Below are positions 32,955 through 40,983 of a DNA stretch of 64,000 nt, one piece after another. Position 1 is the stretch's first letter; each line of letters opens with the position of its first letter. A program made the position numbers and the translations under genes. The notes beneath the pieces were generated by a model, which searched no databases, was not told the origin of the DNA, and saw only the letters and a program-made list of their open reading frames with translations. Origin of the DNA: Bifidobacterium breve (GTDB lineage Bacteria > Actinomycetota > Thermoleophilia > Solirubrobacterales > Solirubrobacteraceae); contig CAMCUD010000016.1 of NCBI GenBank assembly GCA_945878865.1, forward strand, positions 1 to 64,000, read 5' to 3'.

Positions 32955-33923
32955 TCACCCGTACGGGCACTGGCCGCGCTGCACCCGTGCCAGCTCGGCC
33001 GGCAGCAGGACCGCCGTCTCCGAGGCGCCTTCGAGCTGGTCCTGGACCGAGCTCAGCATCCCCTGATCGCTCGACGGGACCTTGCCCCCGTTCTTCGCGG
33101 CGTCAGCCTGAAGCTGCGCCAGGTCGTACGGCACGTCGGCGACCACGGACTGCTGCACCTCAAGCATGCGATTGAAGAACTGCATGAGGCAGGCCGACTC
33201 GCCGTCCTCGTCGATGGCGATCCGGGTGACGTTCACGGCGTTGGTGTAGATCGACTCGAGCTTTGCGTCCTCGGCGACAAGCGCCTGCAGCTCCTGGTTG
33301 ACGGGCGCCGCCGGCGCGTCGTCGATGAACACCGTCGCCGCACCGAACTTCGCGGGCACCGCGCCGTCCTGGTCGGCCAGCGCCTCGGCGAGCCCGGGAT
33401 GCCGCGCGATGCGCGCGGCGCGGGCGGACTTCGACTCACCGTCGGGGACGACGTTCGCGGCGAAGGACAACGTTCTCGCCTTCGCGTCGTACGCGGGCTC
33501 GGACAGCTCGACCACGGCGAGGTCCTTCGACGCAGGCGCGCCGGCAACCTTGACCGCCGCGTTCGGCGGGTCGTCCCCGGCGAAGAAGCGCTTTGTGAAG
33601 GCGTCGATGCCCTCGGTCCCCGCCCGGCGGGCCGGGCGGTCGGTGAACCACACGCCGCGAGGATCGACGTCCGTGAGCGTGAGCTTGCCGTCGGCGAACG
33701 TCCCGCCTTCGGCGTTGAGCACGCCGAGGAGCGCCACGCCGTCGGGCGGCACCTTGGAGGTCGCCGCGCTCGCCGGCGCCGACGTGGCCGCGCTGGACTC
33801 GTCGTCCGACGACGAACCGCACCCGCCCAGGCCGAAGGCGAGGACGATGGCCGCGGACGCGAACGTCACCCGGGTGGCGCGGCGGAGCAGGCGGTGGTGA
33901 GAGTCGCTCAGGATTCCGTGCAT
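32955..33923 (-). CDS. Predicted lipoprotein of unknown function
   Basis: 322 aa from the ATG at 33923. The basic N-terminus (HHRLLRRATR), hydrophobic run and lipobox-like GLGGC give a lipid-anchored Cys at about residue 35. A Ser/Ala-rich tether (SSSDDESSAATSAPASAATS) precedes a domain starting VALLGVLNAEGG, with KLTLTDVDPRGVWFTDRPARRAGT and a later helical C-terminus. A probable disulfide pair lies near the end. No enzymatic motif is recognised. A structured element lies 30-71 bp upstream. Confidence 0.8.
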   Translation of the reverse strand: MHGILSDSHHRLLRRATRVTFASAAIVLAFGLGGCGSSSDDESSAATSAPASAATSKVPPDGVALLGVLNAEGGTFADGKLTLTDVDPRGVWFTDRPARRAGTEGIDAFTKRFFAGDDPPNAAVKVAGAPASKDLAVVELSEPAYDAKARTLSFAANVVPDGESKSARAARIARHPGLAEALADQDGAVPAKFGAATVFIDDAPAAPVNQELQALVAEDAKLESIYTNAVNVTRIAIDEDGESACLMQFFNRMLEVQQSVVADVPYDLAQLQADAAKNGGKVPSSDQGMLSSVQDQLEGASETAVLLPAELARVQRGQCPYG

Positions 33924-33952
33924 ACGTTGCCCACGATAGGGGTGCAGAGCAG

Positions 33953-33994
33953 ACCGGCCGGCGACCTCCGTGGGAGAGGCGGCCGCCGGCCGGT
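33953..33994. other. Long GC-rich hairpin upstream of the lipoprotein gene
   Basis: ACCGGCCGGCG (33953-33963) pairs perfectly with CGCCGGCCGGT (33984-33994); the 20-nt loop contains a smaller CTCC-GTG-GGAG hairpin. It lies in a 256-bp divergent region between the lipoprotein and SDR genes, so termination is unlikely. The rest of the region (33995-34179) shows no ORF and only weaker dyads. Confidence 0.45.
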
Positions 33995-34179
33995 GTCCTC
34001 CCTCCCCAGGCGAGGAGCTTCTGGCGTCCGTGCGGCATGAACTGGCGCAGCCGCGCCGGTCCAGATTCCGGTGCGGAAGGCTAGCGACCTGCTGACACCA
34101 TGTCCAGTCGGCAGCGTTCGCCGCGCGCACATACGATGCCGGGCGCTCAAGCATTCAGTTCCCCCCTGAGGAGACGCAC

Positions 34180-35007
34180 ATGGGAGTTCTCGACGACAAG
34201 GTGGCGATCGTCACCGGTTCCGCTCGTGGCATCGGCCGCGCCACGGCCGAGCTGCTCAGCTCGCAGGGCGCGAAGGTCGTCATCAACGACCTCGACGCGG
34301 ACGTCGCCAACCAGACCTCGTCGGAGATCGCGGGCGAGACCGTCGTCTACGCCGGCGACCTCACGAAGGAAGGCGCTGCGGACGAGCTCGTCAAGACGGC
34401 GGTCGACGCGTGGGGCAAGGTCGACATCCTCGTCAACAACGCCGGCTACACGATCGACAAGCCGGTCCACAAGCTGACCGACGACGACTTCCGCAAGATG
34501 CTGGAGATCCACAACGTGGTGCCGTTCCAGACCATCCGCGCGGTGGCGCCGTACTTCCGCGAGCCGGCTAAGGCCGAGCGCGAGCGCGGCGAAGAGGTCT
34601 TCCGCAAGATCGTCAACGTGTCCTCGACCTCCGGCCTCTTCGGCAACGCCGGCCAGGCGAACTACTCCTCCGGCAAGGCCGGCGTCGTCGGCCTGACGAA
34701 GACCGTCGCCAAGGAGTGGGGCCAGTTCAAGGTCAACGTCAACGCGGTCGCGTTCGGCTTCATCGAGACGCGCCTGACGGCGGCCAAGGACGACGAGAAC
34801 GTCGCCGAGATCGGCGGGCAGAAGATCCAGCTCGGCATCCCGGAGAACCTCCGCGCCATGTCGACGATGCTCATCCCGATGGGCCGCGCGGGCACCCCGG
34901 AGGAGGCCGCCGGCGGCATCTTCCTGCTCTGCTCGCCGTGGGCGAACTACGTCACCGGCCAGACCCTGAACATCACGGGCGGCCTCTTCTCCGGGATGGT
35001 CAGCTAG
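34180..35007 (+). CDS. Short-chain dehydrogenase/reductase (FabG-like)
   Basis: 275 aa. The complete classical SDR has KVAIVTGSARGIGRATAELL (dinucleotide loop), an Asp after the second strand (VVINDLDADV, suggesting NAD), DILVNNAGY, catalytic Ser in KIVNVSSTSGLFGNAG, and YSSGK with Lys. The insert around RAVAPYFREPAKAERERGEE is longer than in FabG. The substrate is probably a hydroxyacyl or cyclic alcohol, possibly a 3-hydroxyacyl-CoA. It is followed by a GNAT gene 28 bp on. Confidence 0.9.
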   Translation: MGVLDDKVAIVTGSARGIGRATAELLSSQGAKVVINDLDADVANQTSSEIAGETVVYAGDLTKEGAADELVKTAVDAWGKVDILVNNAGYTIDKPVHKLTDDDFRKMLEIHNVVPFQTIRAVAPYFREPAKAERERGEEVFRKIVNVSSTSGLFGNAGQANYSSGKAGVVGLTKTVAKEWGQFKVNVNAVAFGFIETRLTAAKDDENVAEIGGQKIQLGIPENLRAMSTMLIPMGRAGTPEEAAGGIFLLCSPWANYVTGQTLNITGGLFSGMVS

Positions 35008-35035
35008 CACCGACGCGAGGACGGGAGGCCCCGAC

Positions 35036-35515
35036 GTGTCATCTCCGTTCTCGATCTCGGTGGTCGGCGAGGGCGACCTCGCCGACCTCCTGCCCCTCAT
35101 GCGGGGGTACTGCGAGTTCTACGGCACGGCACCGGGCGACGACGCGCTGGAGCGTCTCGCCCGGGCGTGCCTGGACGACCCGAGAGCGACGGGCACGCAG
35201 CTCATCGCCCGCGCTCCGGGCGGCGACGCAATCGGGTTCGCCACGATGTACTGGACCTGGTCGAGCACCCGCGCCGAGCCGATCGGCCTCATGAACGACC
35301 TGTTTGTGACCCCAGCCGCGCGCGGTACTGGTCTGGGCCGGGCGCTCATCGACGCGTGCGCGCGGCTGACCGCCTCACGCGGGCGGAAGATCCTCGAGTG
35401 GGAGACCGCGCCCGACAACCACACCGCCCAGCGCGTGTACGACGCGACGCCCGCTGAGCGCTCGGAGTGGCTCGCGTACGACTGGGACCTGGAGAGCAGT
35501 CCTCCCACGCCGTAA
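35036..35515 (+). CDS. GNAT family N-acetyltransferase
   Basis: 159 aa from GTG 35036. The GNAT fold shows ISVVGEGDLADLLPLMRGYCEFY at the start, IGLMNDLFVTPAARGTGLGRALIDACARL as the acetyl-CoA-binding motif A (RGTGLG), and a C-terminal NHTAQRVYDAT helix. The acceptor is unknown; small-molecule amines or protein N-termini are possible. It follows the SDR on the same strand. Confidence 0.88.
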   Translation: MSSPFSISVVGEGDLADLLPLMRGYCEFYGTAPGDDALERLARACLDDPRATGTQLIARAPGGDAIGFATMYWTWSSTRAEPIGLMNDLFVTPAARGTGLGRALIDACARLTASRGRKILEWETAPDNHTAQRVYDATPAERSEWLAYDWDLESSPPTP

Positions 35516-35545
35516 CTCGGCGCGGGCGCGCGTGTTTCCCTATCG

Positions 35546-37831
35546 ATGCCCCGCGTCCGCCTCCTCACCAGCGCCGCGCTCGCCGCCGCCCTCCTCCTCC
35601 CTGCCGCCGACGCCCACGCGCGTTCGATCCTCGTCGCCTCCGGCGACGCCGCCGCGACCATCACCGATGCCTCGACGAACAAGGTCCTCGGCCGGGTTCC
35701 CGTCGGCGGCCGGACCATCGCCGCCGCCGTCTCCCCCGACGGCAACCGCGGGTACGTCGCGACCCAGAACCGCGTGGTCGCCATCGACATGGGCGGCCGG
35801 ACGTCCGCCGGCACCTTCACCGCGGGCGGCGCGATCCGGGCCTTGGCGCTGACGAGCGATGGCACCCGGCTGTTCGTCGCGCGCCGCGGCGGCATCGAGA
35901 TCGTCGACCCGGCCACGCTGCAGCGCGTCGGGGCCATCTCGCTCGGCGGCGCGACCCCAGGCGCGATCGCCGTCGCCCCGGGCGGTCAGCGTGCCGCCGT
36001 CACGCTGAAGGACAAGATCGGCCTCATCGACGTGGCCGGCAGCCGGCTCGCCCGGCGGGCGAAGAGCGGCACGCTCGGCGACGTCGCCTTCGCCCCCGGC
36101 GGCGCGCTCTGGGCGACGTCCCCGAAGGGGGAGCTGCGCAACTACGACCGGGTGACCGGCAAGCTCCTGCGACGGGTAAAGCTCAAGGCGGGTGTCGGCG
36201 CGGGCCTGGCGATCTCGGCGGACGGCCGGCGCGCGCTCGTCGGCGCGACGCGCACCAGCAAGGCGACCGCGGTCGTCGACCTCGCGGGGCGCCGCCTGCT
36301 CGCGCGGGTGAAGACGGGCGCCGGCCCCGGCCACCCCGCGTTCTCGCCGGACACCCTGCGCGCGTACGTCGCCGATGAGCGCGGCGGCACGATCTCCGTG
36401 CTGGCGACGCGCTCGTGGAAGCGCCTGACCATGCAGAAGCTCCCGCGCGGCGCGCGCCCAGTGGCGCTGCAGGTCCAGCCCGGACTCGCGCTGAAGCGCG
36501 GCACGGAGGGCAACGACCAGCTCATCGGCTCGCGCCTGAACGACCGGCTCGAGGGTCTCGGGGGCGACGACCTCCTGCGCGGCTTCCGTGGCAACGATCA
36601 GCTCGACGGCGGCGCCGGCAACGACAACCTCGACGGCGGGCCGGGCAACGACCAGCTCGTCGGCGGCGACGGTGACGACCGGATGTCGAGCGGTGCCGGC
36701 AACGACACGATCGCCGGCGGTGTCGGCAACGACGTCGCATTCGGCGGAACGGGCAACGACAACGTCAACGGCGACGACGGCAGCGACTACCTCGACGGCG
36801 GCGACGGCGACGATGAGGTGTTCGGCGGCGCCGGCGACGACAAGATCAACGAGGCCGGCCTCGGCAATGACCCGATGCTCGACGGCGGGCCGGGCAACGA
36901 CTACATCAACGGCAACCGCGGGACCGACAAGATCGTCGGCGGCGAGGGCAACGACACGCTCTTCGGCGGGCCGGGCGGCGAGATCATCGACGCGGGACCG
37001 GGCGCGGACACCGTCGACGGCGGCACCGCCGGCGACAACATCTACGGGCGTGACGGCGATGACGCGCTGCGCGGCGACGCCGGCCGGGACACGATCTACG
37101 GGGCCGACGGCAATGACACGATCGACGGCGGCTCGGGCGACGACACGCTCTCGGGCGGCAACGGCGGGGACGAGATCGTCGCCGGCCCGGGCGAGGACAC
37201 GGTCAACGGCGGCAACGGCGTCGACTCGATCCGCGTCGCCGACGGCGACCGGGACATCGTCGACTGCGGCACGGGCAAGGACACCGTCTACGTCGAAGAG
37301 GACGCCCCCACGCGCGACACGCTCCGCCGCTGCGAGACCGTCGTCAAGGTGCCGGCCGAGCCCTCGACCGACGCGCCGCCCGCCTCGAACACCATCATCG
37401 GCACGGCGATCGCCGACGTCCTCAACGGCACGCCGGGCAAGGACACGCTCCTCGGGGGCGACGGCGACGACCAGCTCTTCGGCAACGACGGCGACGACTA
37501 CGTCGACGGCGAGAACGGCAACGACACCGTCCGCGGCGGCCCCGGCAACGACGAGCTCTACGGCCGCTTCGGCGACGACCTCGTCCTCGGCAACGAGGGC
37601 GACGACAAGCTCAACGGCGACCGTGGCGCGGACACGCTCAACGGCGGTCCGGGGAACGACCAGATCTTCGGCGGCTTCGACGACGACGTCATCTCCGGCG
37701 AGGACGGCGACGACCGCATCCAGGTCGTGGGCCTCGGGGTCGATCGCGTCGACTGCGGGGAGGGCAACGACACGGTGTTCGCCGGACCGGAGGACGTCAT
37801 CGCCCCGAACTGCGAGAACGTCCGGATCTGA
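35546..37831 (+). CDS. Secreted beta-propeller/RTX-like calcium-binding repeat protein
   Basis: 761 aa with a signal peptide (to about residue 25, ending AHA). Residues ~28-315 form a propeller of about 40-residue blades (TIAAAVSPDGNRGYVAT, IRALALTSDGTRLFVA, GLAISADGRRALVGAT). From ~320 to the end run many nonapeptide repeats of GGxGNDxLx type (DGGAGNDNLDGGPGND and variants), split into two blocks by a linker around VPAEPSTDAPPASN. Such repeats fold as a Ca2+-binding parallel beta-roll outside the cell. Gram-negative RTX proteins leave by type I secretion; here a Sec signal is used instead. No catalytic domain is seen. Confidence 0.9.
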   Translation: MPRVRLLTSAALAAALLLPAADAHARSILVASGDAAATITDASTNKVLGRVPVGGRTIAAAVSPDGNRGYVATQNRVVAIDMGGRTSAGTFTAGGAIRALALTSDGTRLFVARRGGIEIVDPATLQRVGAISLGGATPGAIAVAPGGQRAAVTLKDKIGLIDVAGSRLARRAKSGTLGDVAFAPGGALWATSPKGELRNYDRVTGKLLRRVKLKAGVGAGLAISADGRRALVGATRTSKATAVVDLAGRRLLARVKTGAGPGHPAFSPDTLRAYVADERGGTISVLATRSWKRLTMQKLPRGARPVALQVQPGLALKRGTEGNDQLIGSRLNDRLEGLGGDDLLRGFRGNDQLDGGAGNDNLDGGPGNDQLVGGDGDDRMSSGAGNDTIAGGVGNDVAFGGTGNDNVNGDDGSDYLDGGDGDDEVFGGAGDDKINEAGLGNDPMLDGGPGNDYINGNRGTDKIVGGEGNDTLFGGPGGEIIDAGPGADTVDGGTAGDNIYGRDGDDALRGDAGRDTIYGADGNDTIDGGSGDDTLSGGNGGDEIVAGPGEDTVNGGNGVDSIRVADGDRDIVDCGTGKDTVYVEEDAPTRDTLRRCETVVKVPAEPSTDAPPASNTIIGTAIADVLNGTPGKDTLLGGDGDDQLFGNDGDDYVDGENGNDTVRGGPGNDELYGRFGDDLVLGNEGDDKLNGDRGADTLNGGPGNDQIFGGFDDDVISGEDGDDRIQVVGLGVDRVDCGEGNDTVFAGPEDVIAPNCENVRI
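36510..37780 (+). repeat. Coding tandem repeat (RTX-like nonapeptides)
   Basis: Degenerate 27-bp units (ggcggc...ggcaacgac) encode the calcium-binding nonapeptides of the surrounding gene. Units differ at wobble positions, so the array is old. It could mislead assembly or read mapping. Confidence 0.8.
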
Positions 37832-38419
37832 TCAACGCAGGCCGTCGAGGAGCGCCTCGACGGCCACGCGCCAGCGGCGGTCGACCGACGCCTTCGATGT
37901 GCCCAGCCGCCGCGCGTTCTCCGCGGCCGCCAGTCCCTGGATGAGCGATACGTACGCGTGCGCGATGTCGGTCGCGTCACCGCGAAGGATGCGCGCGTCG
38001 ATCGCGCGGCGAACGCGGGCGACGACGAGGTCACGGACATCGGCGCCGGCCTGCGACTCCTCCGGCCCCGGCGAGAAGTCGGCGAACGGCCGGGAGAACA
38101 TCACCCCGGCCAGCTCCGGGTGCGCGACGAGGAACGCGCGGTAGTCGTCGGCGAGCGCCAGCAGATCCGCCCGTGGATCGTCGCTCTCCGGCCGCGCCGC
38201 GAGCCGTTCCGCGAGCCGGCGGAACCCGGCGAAGAACACCGCGCGCAGCAGGCCTGCCCGGTTGCCGAAGAGCTCGTAGACCGCCGGCGTGGAGGTCGAG
38301 GCCTCCCGCGCGATCGCCCGCGTGGAGAACCCGGCCGCCCCCTCCCGCGCCAGGAGATCGAGTGCGACATCGAGGACCTGATCACGCAGAACCGGTGTGC
38401 GCTGCTTCGGGCGGGGCAT
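37832..38419 (-). CDS. TetR family transcriptional regulator
   Basis: 195 aa from the ATG at 38419. The TetR helix-turn-helix is clear: VLDVALDLLAREGAAGFSTRAIAREASTSTPAVYELFGNRAGLLRAVFF. The C-terminal ligand domain (residues ~60-195) has no diagnostic motif. Its stop codon directly abuts that of the RTX gene (TGATCA). The promoter region shared with the divergent crotonase gene holds a strong operator, so this regulator very likely controls both itself and that gene. Confidence 0.92.
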   Translation of the reverse strand: MPRPKQRTPVLRDQVLDVALDLLAREGAAGFSTRAIAREASTSTPAVYELFGNRAGLLRAVFFAGFRRLAERLAARPESDDPRADLLALADDYRAFLVAHPELAGVMFSRPFADFSPGPEESQAGADVRDLVVARVRRAIDARILRGDATDIAHAYVSLIQGLAAAENARRLGTSKASVDRRWRVAVEALLDGLR

Positions 38420-38441
38420 GCCAGGCACCTTATCGCTGTTT

Positions 38442-38469
38442 CGTAACACCGTTTCGTAACAGTGTTACG
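38442..38469. promoter_or_regulatory. TetR operator in the tetR/crotonase divergent promoter
   Basis: CGTAACA-G-TGTTACG (38455-38469) is a perfect 7-bp-arm dyad, preceded by a direct copy of the half-site CGTAACA (38442-38448) in the context GTTTCGTAACA. The dyad ends 8 bp before the crotonase start codon and 36 bp before the tetR one. Confidence 0.72.
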
Positions 38470-38477
38470 ATATCTCC

Positions 38478-39191
38478 ATGACCTCCCTCCTCCGGTATGA
38501 CCTCACTGACGGCGTCGCGACGATCACGCTCGACGACGGGAAGGCGAACGTCCTCTCCGCCCCGATGCTGCAGGCGCTCCACGGCGCGTTCGACCGCGCG
38601 GAAGCCGATGACGCGGTCGTGCTCGTCACCGGCCGCGCAGGTCGCTTCTCCGCCGGATTCGACCTCGCCACCTTCCAGGCAGGGCCCGAGCCGCTCCTGG
38701 AGATGCTCACGCTCGGTGGCACGCTCACCGAGCGGGTCCTGGCGTTCCCGCGGCCAGTCGTCGCCGCCGTCAGCGGCCACGCGATCGCCGCCGGCGCCTT
38801 CATCCCCCTCGCCGCCGACCTGCGCCTCGGTGCCGACGGCCCGTTCCAGATCGGGCTGAACGAGACCCGCATCGGGCTCACGCTTCCTGCATTCGTGCAG
38901 GCGCTCGCCCGCGAGCGACTTGCACCGTCCTGGCTGCCGCGCGCCGCGATCTGCGGCGAGCTGCTGCAGGGCAGCGACGCAGTGTCGGCTGGCTATCTCG
39001 ACCGGATCGTGGCGTCGGACGAGCTGATGGACGCCGCCCGCGCCGCCGCGCTGGAGCTGCGCGCCGTCGAGGCGCGCGCCTACGCGGAGACGAAGCTGAT
39101 GGTGCGCGCCGACGTGCTGGCAGACGTGCGCGCCGGGATCGATGCGGAGTTCACCCGCGAGCGGTTCGGGCTCGCCACCGCGGCCGCCTGA
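38478..39191 (+). CDS. Enoyl-CoA hydratase/isomerase (crotonase) family protein
   Basis: 237 aa. The crotonase fold has VATITLDDGKANVLSAPMLQALH, the oxyanion segment AGRFSAGFDLATF, and SGHAIAAGAFIPLAADLRLG. The usual catalytic Glu of GGGxEL is missing (AGAFIPL). A Glu in LNETRIGL may correspond to the second Glu. So it may hydrolyse, isomerise or act on a nonstandard acyl-CoA rather than hydrate. It is divergent from, and probably repressed by, the adjacent TetR. Confidence 0.88.
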   Translation: MTSLLRYDLTDGVATITLDDGKANVLSAPMLQALHGAFDRAEADDAVVLVTGRAGRFSAGFDLATFQAGPEPLLEMLTLGGTLTERVLAFPRPVVAAVSGHAIAAGAFIPLAADLRLGADGPFQIGLNETRIGLTLPAFVQALARERLAPSWLPRAAICGELLQGSDAVSAGYLDRIVASDELMDAARAAALELRAVEARAYAETKLMVRADVLADVRAGIDAEFTRERFGLATAAA

Positions 39192-39224
39192 CGCCGCCGC
39201 ACCCGGCCGCACACGACGCGCCAG

Positions 39225-39272
39225 GGTGAAGAACGTTCACCTTCTTGACTGTCCCGTACGCCTGGGTACGGT
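39225..39272 (+). promoter_or_regulatory. Operator-like dyad and sigma-70-type promoter for the polyester-hydrolase gene
   Basis: GGTGAA-GAACG-TTCACC (39225-39241) is immediately followed by a -35 TTGACT (39245-39250), a 16-bp spacer and a -10-like TACGGT (39267-39272). An ~80-nt leader leads to the start codon at 39355. The dyad abuts the -35 box, suiting an activator or a repressor. The rest of 39192-39354 has no ORF. Confidence 0.55.
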
Positions 39273-39354
39273 CCGCCGCAACGGCGCAGAGGGGGCGTCG
39301 CCCGGGGCCGCCGCCAGGACGGCGGCCCCGGGGGCAACAAGCAAGGAGAGAGCC

Positions 39355-40215
39355 ATGAAGTCCCTGTCCCGACTGCTGGTCGCGATCGTCGCGGCCTGCG
39401 GTATCGCCGCGCCTGCGAGCGCGGCCGTCACCCCGTCCATCCGCGGCCCGGAACCGACGCTCGACACGATCTCCGCCCCGAGCGGCCCGTACGAGGTGCG
39501 CGCGATCCAGATCCCGGACAGCGCGACCCCGGGGTTCGGCTCGGCGACGATCACGTACCCGGCCTCGACCGCCGAAGGGCGGTTCGGAGGCATCGCCGTC
39601 TCCCCCGGGTTCGTGTCGTACGAGTCGGCGATCTCGTGGTTCGGCCCCCGGCTGGCCTCGCACGGCTTCGTGGTCATCACGTACTCGACGCAGACGATCT
39701 TCGACCAACCCGCGGCACGGGGCCGGCAGTTGCTCGCCGCGCTCGACTACCTCACGAAGACGAGCACCGTCGCCGCACGCGTCGACCCGTCGCGTCTGGC
39801 GGTCGTGGGGCACTCGATGGGCGGCGGCGGCACCCTCGAGGCCGCCAAGGCACGCCGCTCGCTGAAGGCGGCGGTGGCCCTCACGCCGTGGGACATGGAC
39901 AAGACCTGGCCCGAGATCACGACCCCGTCGCTCATCGTCAGCGCGCAGAACGACACGGTGGCACCGGCTGCGCAGCACGCGACCCGCTTCTACCAGACCC
40001 TCCCCGCGTCGACCCCGAAGAGCCACCTCCGGCTCGCCGGTGTCGGTCATGGGGCTCCGAACTCGCCACAGACGACGATCGCCGTGGCCACCATTTCGTG
40101 GCTGAAGCGCTTCGTCGACGGCGACACCCGCTACACCCAGTTCTTGTGTCCGCGGATCCCCGCGCCGCCCGGTGACGTGGCCGGCTACGACACAACCTGT
40201 CCGGGCTGGGGGTAG
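39355..40215 (+). CDS. Secreted PETase/cutinase-like polyester hydrolase (alpha/beta hydrolase)
   Basis: 286 aa with a signal peptide (about 1-23), start behind AAGGAGAG. The residues that define bacterial cutinases and PET hydrolases are present. The triad is Ser154 (GHSMGGGG), Asp200 (QNDTVAP) and His232 (GVGHGAPN). Oxyanion residues are Phe86 (PGFVSYESA) and Met155. The substrate-cleft Trp179 lies in TPWD. WFGPRLASHGFVVIT and DQPAARGRQLLAALDYL match the family closely. A C-terminal Cys pair (FLCPR and TTCPGW) matches the conserved disulfide. Like thermophilic cutinases it has His before Ser, and His208/Phe212 where the Ideonella enzyme has Ser/Ile. It lacks that enzyme's extra disulfide. 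The natural substrate may be cutin, polyhydroxyester or lipid. Confidence 0.9.
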   Translation: MKSLSRLLVAIVAACGIAAPASAAVTPSIRGPEPTLDTISAPSGPYEVRAIQIPDSATPGFGSATITYPASTAEGRFGGIAVSPGFVSYESAISWFGPRLASHGFVVITYSTQTIFDQPAARGRQLLAALDYLTKTSTVAARVDPSRLAVVGHSMGGGGTLEAAKARRSLKAAVALTPWDMDKTWPEITTPSLIVSAQNDTVAPAAQHATRFYQTLPASTPKSHLRLAGVGHGAPNSPQTTIAVATISWLKRFVDGDTRYTQFLCPRIPAPPGDVAGYDTTCPGWG

Positions 40216-40221
40216 ACCGAG

Positions 40222-40268
40222 GCACGGCCCGCCGGCCCCCGGCCCCATCCCGCGCCGGCGGGTCGTGC
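40222..40268. terminator. Bidirectional terminator
   Basis: GCACGGCCCGCCGGC (40222-40236) pairs with GCCGGCGGGTCGTGC (40254-40268): a 15-bp stem with one G-U or A-C pair depending on strand. It lies between the convergent polyester-hydrolase and TetR genes. No T-run is present. Confidence 0.65.
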
Positions 40269-40270
40269 TC

Positions 40271-40945
40271 TCACAACGGAGGCAGCGGTTCCGGGTGCGC
40301 TTCGAAGTGCGCAGCGGCCCGGCGGATGAGGTCGCGGCCCCGCTCGATCGATCGGTCGGCCAACTCCTGCGGGATCGCCGACCCGTCACGGCGGATCATC
40401 AGCGACGTCATGCCGTACCAGAACGCCCACAGGAACGTGATCATCTCGTCGATCGGCACCCGTGGCGTCTCACCGGCGTCCATCGCCTCCTTCAGGTCCG
40501 TGGCGACCTGGAGGACGAGCAGCTGTGTCCGGCGCGACAGGTCCGCCTGGATCTCCTTGAGCTCCGGGCTGTCGTCCGGCTGCATCGCCCGCAGGACCAT
40601 GAAGCGGTACGAGACGGGGTGCTCGCGCGCGAACGCGCTGTAGGCGTCCCCGACGGCGTACACGCGCATGAGCGGCGACGCATTCGCCCGGGCCTCCTCC
40701 AGCCGTGCCTCGAACTCGTCGATCGCCTCCGTGGTGAACGCGAGCAGGATGCCCTGCTTGTTCGTGAAGTGCTTGTACAGCGTGCCGACCGAGACGCCCG
40801 CGCCCTCGGCGATGTCCTCGATGCGCACCTGGCTGACGGCCGTCTGCGAGAAGAGCTCCCCCGCGACGTCGAGGATCAGGCGCCGTGTCCGGGCTCCGCG
40901 GGCGGTCGTCGCGGGCCTTGCCGTGCTGTCGTCCTGCAGTCCCAT
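40271..40945 (-). CDS. TetR family transcriptional regulator
   Basis: 224 aa from the ATG at 40945. The HTH is RRLILDVAGELFSQTAVSQVRIEDIAEGAGVSVGTLYKHFTNKQGILLAF. The C-terminal domain (ELADRSIERGRDLIRRA near the end) shows the layout of actinobacterial lipid- or acyl-responsive TetRs. It is 38 bp downstream of the VOC gene on the same strand, possibly the last cistron of glpK-plsC-VOC-tetR. It is convergent with the polyester-hydrolase gene; whether it controls that gene is unknown. Confidence 0.9.
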   Translation of the reverse strand: MGLQDDSTARPATTARGARTRRLILDVAGELFSQTAVSQVRIEDIAEGAGVSVGTLYKHFTNKQGILLAFTTEAIDEFEARLEEARANASPLMRVYAVGDAYSAFAREHPVSYRFMVLRAMQPDDSPELKEIQADLSRRTQLLVLQVATDLKEAMDAGETPRVPIDEMITFLWAFWYGMTSLMIRRDGSAIPQELADRSIERGRDLIRRAAAHFEAHPEPLPPL

Positions 40946-40983
40946 CCGCGCATGCTCGCAAACGAGATGGCCGCGACCCGCAC

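Noticed and set aside
36510-37780. Possible CRISPR or noncoding tandem array
   Set aside because: The periodicity is 27 bp in one open frame and encodes Ca2+-binding nonapeptides; there are no unique spacers.
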